The notes under the pieces: generated by a model
What the model saw: only the letters and a program-made list of their open reading frames with translations
What the model was told of the DNA's origin: nothing
Databases searched by the model: none
Part shown: one piece after another, positions 59,375 through 64,000 of the stretch
Numbering within the stretch: the first letter of the stretch is position 1
Layout of the letters: every line of letters starts with the position of its first letter
Made by a program: the position numbers and the translations under genes
Source: Quercus robur
Taxonomy: Eukaryota > Streptophyta > Magnoliopsida > Fagales > Fagaceae
DNA length: 64,000 nucleotides
Direction of reading: 5' to 3'
Assembly (NCBI RefSeq): GCF_932294415.1
Contig: NC_065535.1
Coordinates: forward strand, 81,303,862 to 81,367,861

Positions 59375-60950
59375 TGCTCCCACTCAAACCTAACCCTAGG
59401 CTCTAATACCAGTTGTAAGGAATTTAACAAAAATCCCAACATGTGAGAAACAAAACAAATAGAGAAAACGCACGCCAAAGAAAACAATCACACGCATAAG
59501 ACAATATTTACATGGTTCGGCAATTGGCCTACGTCCACGGAGTTGCAGGGATTTCACTATTATCAGGGAAAAAAAATACAGAGTACAACTTACGGCTATA
59601 ATATTTCTCTCTCACCCATAAGACAAGAAAACACTATTTTTTCTTCTTATGCGGCTGCTAGGTTATTAGGAATTATCTCTCAGGGCTACCCTTGATCTCA
59701 AACCTAATATATATATATATATATATGTCAAAGTCAGCTGTACTAGGAATTATATTCCTAGTTGAATTCGGTCAACTTGGGCTTGTAGCAATTCAAGCCA
59801 AACGAGCCCACTTCAACAAATTGTTCGTTCAGCAACTATAACTGGTTGGACTACACTAGCAGAATTAAATCCCAAGAACAAAAGTGTAGTATACAGTGCA
59901 CCTAACCCACTGAAAACGTCCTGCTCTGTTGTCCTATAAATTCAAACATCTTAAATAAGTTTTTTATGAACTTCCTTAAAAGGAGCACCTTGTTCCTAGA
60001 TTTTTCCGGATACATGTACCTTTTGGTGCCAAGACCCCAGAATATAATTCCACACAAAATGGATTGTGAAATTCCAAACAAAAGTCTCACAACATTGTAT
60101 GGTGTGTTTCTCCAGTACAATTTGTGCTGTTTCCACAAACATACAGTGCATTGAGTAAAAAAGGAGTGCGATTACTTCGAAGGAAAGTGAAGTTCTTATG
60201 AATCAGGAGGAGGTGTACTTAACTCCCTTATTAAAGCTTTGTTTCTCCTGCATAAGAGGGATTAATTTTCAACAACTAGAGGTCAATATGTTTTGTTTTT
60301 GTTTTTTTGGGGTAACACAGTAAAGAGTGGTTCTTAGTTTACTAACCTAAAAAGATCTGATGCTTTGTATACATCTGCAAATTTGACACCTAATGCCTCT
60401 TCTTTTTCCCTTGTTGTCTATTCCAAGGCCCATGTTGCCGGGTTATAACCAACTTCAATTCTATCAATTTCAGGTATATCCTTTGAAAACAAAAAATTGG
60501 AAAAGAAAAATCAATGTATATGGATAATCCAGAGAAAGAAGAAAAGAGAAAGAAGAAAAAAAAAGATTCCAGTTTAGTTAAGGTTTACCTGAAAGTAATT
60601 GATCAAATGGCAAGAACCTGGCCCCAGGGGACCGACATATTTGATCAATAGAATGAGCTATTTTTTGGAATCGAAGGCATTAAGATTTCCAAAGTGAAAG
60701 AAGAAATGGTTTAGAGTATCGTTATACATTAATGTTTTCTTACCTCATCAAATGATTCAAATATGTCATTGCTTGGCTGGTGAATAGTGCACACCACGGT
60801 TCTTCCAGTGTCCACTGTATTTCTCACAGTTCTCATTACAATGGCGGCTGCTCTTGCATCTAGACCTGTGGTGGGCTCATCCATGAATATTATAGAGGGG
60901 TTTGCCACAAGCTCAACAGCAATGGTCAATCTTTTGCGTTGCTCAGTAGA

Positions 60951-61942
60951 GAGTCCGGTTACATTTGGAAATCCAATCAATGCATCTCTTAATGTTGTTA
61001 GCTCAACTAGCTCCATGACTTCCTCCACATAAACCTGAAAATAAGTTTTAAAAGGAAATAGTCACGATACAAAAGAAGGTAACATAAACTATAGATTATT
61101 TCCACAACCTCTCTAGTCTTTGCATGATCCGCTGGTGGCAGACGAAACCATGTTGAGTATAGGAGGGACTCATAAATAGTGGCAAGGGGAGAATGAATGT
61201 TATTTTGTTCATAGTATCCAGAAACTCGAGCAAAAGTTTCTTGCTTCTTTGGGTAGCCTGAAATGGTAATGTTTCCCTCTACAAATCCAGAGTTTTTCCT
61301 TTCGGCCAGCACATCTAAAAGTGTAGTTTTACCAGCTCCACTAATCCCCATTAAAGCAGTAAGGACTCCTGGCCTAAAAGCTCCACTAACTCCCTTCAGA
61401 AGTTCCAATCGATTTTGTGAAACACCTTGAACTTCAATTGCCTATGGAGTCCGGTTACAGTTGGAAATCCAATCAATGCATCTCTTAATGTTGTTAGCTC
61501 AACTAGCTCCATGACTTCCTTCACATAAACCTGAAAATAAGTTTTAAAAGGAAATAGTCACGATACAAAAGAAGGTAACATAAACTATAGATTATTTCCA
61601 CAACCTCTCTAGTCTTTGCATGAGCCGCTGGTGGCAAACGAGGCCATGTTGAGTATAGGAGGGACTCATAAATAGTGGCAAGGGGAGAATGAATGTCATT
61701 TTGTTCACAGTATCTAGAAACTCGAGCAAAAGTTTCTTGCTTCTTTGGGTAGCCTGAAATGGTAATGTTTCCCTCTACAAATCCAGAGTTTTTCCTTCCG
61801 GTCAGCACATCTAAAAGTGTAGTTTTACCAGCTCCACTAATCCCCATTAAAGCAGTAAGGACTCCTGACCTAAAAGCTCCACTAACTCCCTTCAAAAGTT
61901 CCAATCGATTTTGTGAAACACCTTGAACTTCAATTGCCTATG
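60951..61942 (-). repeat. 496-bp tandem duplication of a PDR NBD exon
   Basis: Copy 1 (60951-61446) and copy 2 (61447-61942) are nearly identical, including intron sequence. Each holds the Walker A exon, the following intron and the first 80 or so bases of the next exon. Differences are few: for example, copy 1 has [10 protein letters not shown] and [13 protein letters not shown] where copy 2 has [10 protein letters not shown] and [13 protein letters not shown]. Confidence 0.9.
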
Positions 61943-61947
61943 GAGTT

Positions 61948-62553
61948 TGTAAGAACCAAGTTCAAGAACTCTGGGCCTTAGATCCCTTGGGCTCACAATT
62001 TATTTGTAGTGGGTTTAAGGATTTCCTACAATGGGTCGTTCTCGGCAGAGAGACTCAAAGCAACACTCAGCTGAAAAGCTCTCTCTTTCACTCCTTTTCT
62101 CTCAATTTTTCTGAACCCCTTCTTCTCCCAACTTTCCTCTATTTATAGCCAAGGTTAGTGGGGAGACCATGATTATGTTCATCGTTAGTGCTATTGAAGG
62201 TCCAGTATTATCTGGTTAAAGTGGCTGTTTTAGGTGAGAGGGCGGTGCAGCATTTATGATCTTGGAACTTGGCTCCATTTTCACCGATTATGTTCGGCGA
62301 CTCACGTTCCCGTGCATATCATGACCTTCCCGGGTATTGACTCATGCGCTCTACCGAGAAATGTTTAACCGGTCAACCCCGGGAGCTTAATAACCAAAAC
62401 TTGTTTTTGGCCCTAAGGCAGTTTTAAGAAGGGCATAAGGTAACGGGAACTATCTGCTGGGCCTGCGCCCAAGGCTGGTATGGGCTTGGGCCCGGGGCCT
62501 AGATGGGTCTGGGCCCAAGGCCTGTATGGGCTTTGGGAGCTCGGTGCCGTACA
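61948..62553 (-). repeat. Solo LTR (606 bp) in a PDR intron, Tat-element related
   Basis: It begins TGTAAGAACCAAG and ends GGTGCCGTACA, with the duplication GAGTT at 61943-61947 and 62554-62558. Parts match the LTRs of the Tat element (GGGCTCACAATTTATTTGTA, TATTTATAGCCAAG, TCGGTGCCGTACA), so it is a diverged member of that family, in the same (-) orientation. Confidence 0.85.
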
Positions 62554-63329
62554 GAGTTCATAGTAGAAACTTTTTAGTTTTTGCAATCAATGTATGACTC
62601 ACATGAATCATAAAGCAGTAAAGCATAATTACCTTTGGCATTGTAACTGAATATCTGATATCCTCAAAGGTCAGAGAAATAGATGTGAATGGGAGAGGCA
62701 TTCCGCGCCCTTCATGTCTGTCAACTGCATTGGCTTTTGTTATTTCATACATAGTCTTAGTGATCACATTTTATAAGCATCATTTGGACAATCTCAACTC
62801 CAAGGGGCCATTTGATTCACTGAGTCATATATTTTCTCACATGTTGTATTCTTGAAATTTTTGTATCTTGGAATCATAATATTGGTATTATAACATTTCT
62901 ACATTTGGTTTGTTATATGCATATCTGTCAAATTCATAGGAATGTAAAAATTTTATGGTCATGTATTATTCTTGATGCATGCATGATATCATGAGACCTA
63001 TGTCCCCAAAACTTGGAAAGTATTTTGTTTATATATTGCTCAGCATTTCTAAGGGATAACCAAAATTAGGTATAGGTAACATTGTCACATCCTTGGAAAG
63101 TGACAATGACAACATTTGACAAACAAAGCCCGCTAAAGGTTAATGGCCTTACCTCTAATTCTGTTGGAGCTTGTTCCACTTTCTTGTGCCTCGGACACCT
63201 CAGTCTCACTTATTCTGTTAGTGTGCTTCTCCTCTGAAGTATTTTTTGACTGAGAAACCCCTTGAACCTTTCCATATTCTGTGAAGAGTCAAAACGGTTA
63301 AAATGGGATAGCAATATAAAAAAGTGGAA

Positions 63330-64000
63330 ATAATAGGGTGTTGAGTGATGAAAAGTCTCGTGTTTTCTTTTCCTCGAATGTCTTTAGAGATGCTCGTGAG
63401 GAATTATGCAGCACACTTGGGTATCGGTCTACACTGACTCTAGGGAAGTATTTAGGATTTCCTATCAAGCATACCTCGAACCCTCATGATTTTGGTTTTT
63501 TCATTGAACGGATCCAAAGCCGTCTCGTTGGTTGCAATTCCCATTTGCTTTCATTTGCAGGAAGGCTTGTACTCACGCAATCTGTCACCGCGGCCATCCC
63601 TAGTTATACCATGCAGTGTTCTATCCTTCCCCTAAAAGTTATCAAGTGTGTAGACAAGCTTAATCGAGATTTTTTATGGGGGTCTACTGAAAATAATAAG
63701 AAAATCCATATGGTGAGCTGGAAGAAGGTTACGAAGCCCAAAAAAGATGGGGGTCTTGGATTACTGGCAGCCAAGGAAAAGAATATTGCCATGCTTGCTA
63801 GATTGAACTAGCGTATGCACCGTGAAAAAGATTCCTTATGGGCTCGGGTGTTGACTCAGAAATACATTAATCGTAGGAGGTTTTTTGGGAACCGGACTAG
63901 TGTGGGAAGAATTAAAGGCTGCTCTTCTGTGTGGAAAGCTATTAAGGAAAGGGAATTTGTTTTTAACAAAGGCACCAAGTGGATTGCTGGTTGTGAGAGC
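63330..64000 (+). mobile_element. LINE reverse-transcriptase C-terminal fragment, runs off the window
   Basis: The + strand reads LSDEKSRVFFSSNVFRDARE, YRSTLTLGKYLGFPIKHTSN and FIERIQSRLVGCNSHLLSFA. GRLVLTQSVTAAIPSYTMQC, WKKVTKPKKDGGLGLLAAKE and RMHREKDSLWARVLTQKYI follow. This is the post-RT region of plant L1-type elements. A TAG at 63809-63811 replaces a tryptophan-type codon (LN/stop/RMH). Its left edge is abrupt at about 63330, as in 5'-truncated copies. It lies upstream of the PDR linker exon, in the opposite orientation. Confidence 0.82.

Larger units (their letters stand above)
57381..59818 (-). mobile_element. Ty1/Copia element, internally deleted, inside a PDR exon
   Basis: LTRs at 57381-57798 (418 bp) and 59414-59818 (405 bp) have TG...CA ends and TA microsatellites. 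The perfect duplication AATTG lies at 57376-57380 and 59819-59823. The PBS ACTGGTATTAGAGCC follows the 5' LTR (59413-59399) and the purine tract AAAGGTGGAGATT precedes the 3' LTR. Only gag and the RT/RNase H end remain; protease, integrase and most of RT are deleted. It is non-autonomous. Confidence 0.93.
56446..63278 (-). pseudogene. PDR/ABCG transporter, 3' half, multiply disrupted
   Basis: Inferred exons (- strand): 63278-63153 and 62724-62633 (linker, GRGMPLPFTSISLTFEDIRY), 61937-61605 and its duplicate 61441-61109 (Walker [15 protein letters not shown]), 61034-60744 ([37 protein letters not shown]), about 60660-60589, 60480-60347, 60247-60020, 59933-59819 plus 57380-57319 (one exon split by a Copia element), 57052-56798, and 56703-56446 (ending LKILNFQKR). 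The layout is that of the second nucleotide-binding and membrane domains of full-size PDR exporters at the plasma membrane. Lesions: stops at 60420-60418, 60198-60196 and 60174-60172, a lost splice acceptor before 57052, a tandem exon duplication and two insertions. The N-terminal half would lie beyond the window. Confidence 0.9.

Noticed and set aside
1..64000. tRNA, rRNA, CRISPR or organellar DNA insertion
   Set aside because: No cloverleaf-like block with matching stems, no rRNA core sequence, no regularly spaced array and no recognisable plastid or mitochondrial gene were seen. A tRNA scan would settle short cases.

Overview
This is a plant nuclear window, almost certainly a woody eudicot. 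The evidence is a spliced LRR receptor kinase, a plastid-type PPR gene, a PDR-type ABC transporter gene and a dense load of plant transposable elements. A Fagales origin is an impression from the style of the LTRs and cannot be proved from the sequence. I see no rRNA, tRNA, CRISPR array or bacterial-type gene. Only one gene looks intact: a two-exon inactive LRR receptor kinase of the At2g26730 type (39061-42359, + strand). Two other host genes are recognisable but broken. One is a homologue of CRR21/At5g55740, an E-class PPR RNA-editing factor (52507-49966, - strand), with one in-frame stop and one frameshift. The other is the 3' half of a PDR/ABCG transporter (63278-56446, - strand), with stop codons, a duplicated nucleotide-binding exon, a solo LTR, and a Copia element inside an exon.

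Layout. 1-8 kb: AT-rich intergenic DNA with a LINE 3' end and a Tourist-like MITE. 8-14 kb: nested insertions, namely a MULE-type element split by a solo LTR, a LINE 3' end, a 662-bp tandem duplication split by a second solo LTR, and a 1.38-kb Harbinger-type element inside a GGAATG-rich repeat. 14.07-24.78 kb: a complete but decayed Ty3/Gypsy element of the Tat (Retand-like) lineage, on the - strand, with LTRs, PBS, PPT and a perfect 5-bp target duplication. It carries gag-pol, a second RNase H, a minisatellite of about 70 bp, and a spliced antisense gene with its own TATA box. 24.8-29.3 kb: a Harbinger transposase remnant, GGAATG repeats, and a Helitron with a helicase C-terminus, gene-like exons, a long hairpin and a 3' end. 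29-38 kb: intergenic DNA with a hAT-like element, MITEs, a CACTA-like end and duplicated repeats around an LTR fragment. 38.6-42.4 kb: the receptor kinase. 43-46.6 kb: a TRIM element and a second hAT-like element. 50-52.5 kb: the broken PPR gene. 53.4-56.1 kb: a LINE remnant split by a Pack-MULE that carries an LRR gene fragment. 56.4-64 kb: the broken PDR gene with its nested insertions and a LINE fragment at the window edge.

Nothing here amounts to a multi-gene pathway. The biology is that of a genome rearranged by transposons. Matching target-site duplications allow at least ten insertion events to be delimited exactly, and nesting orders several of them. The least ordinary pieces are the antisense gene plus minisatellite inside the Tat element, the Pack-MULE with an LRR fragment, the Helitron with a multi-exon passenger, and the decayed CRR21-like editing factor.
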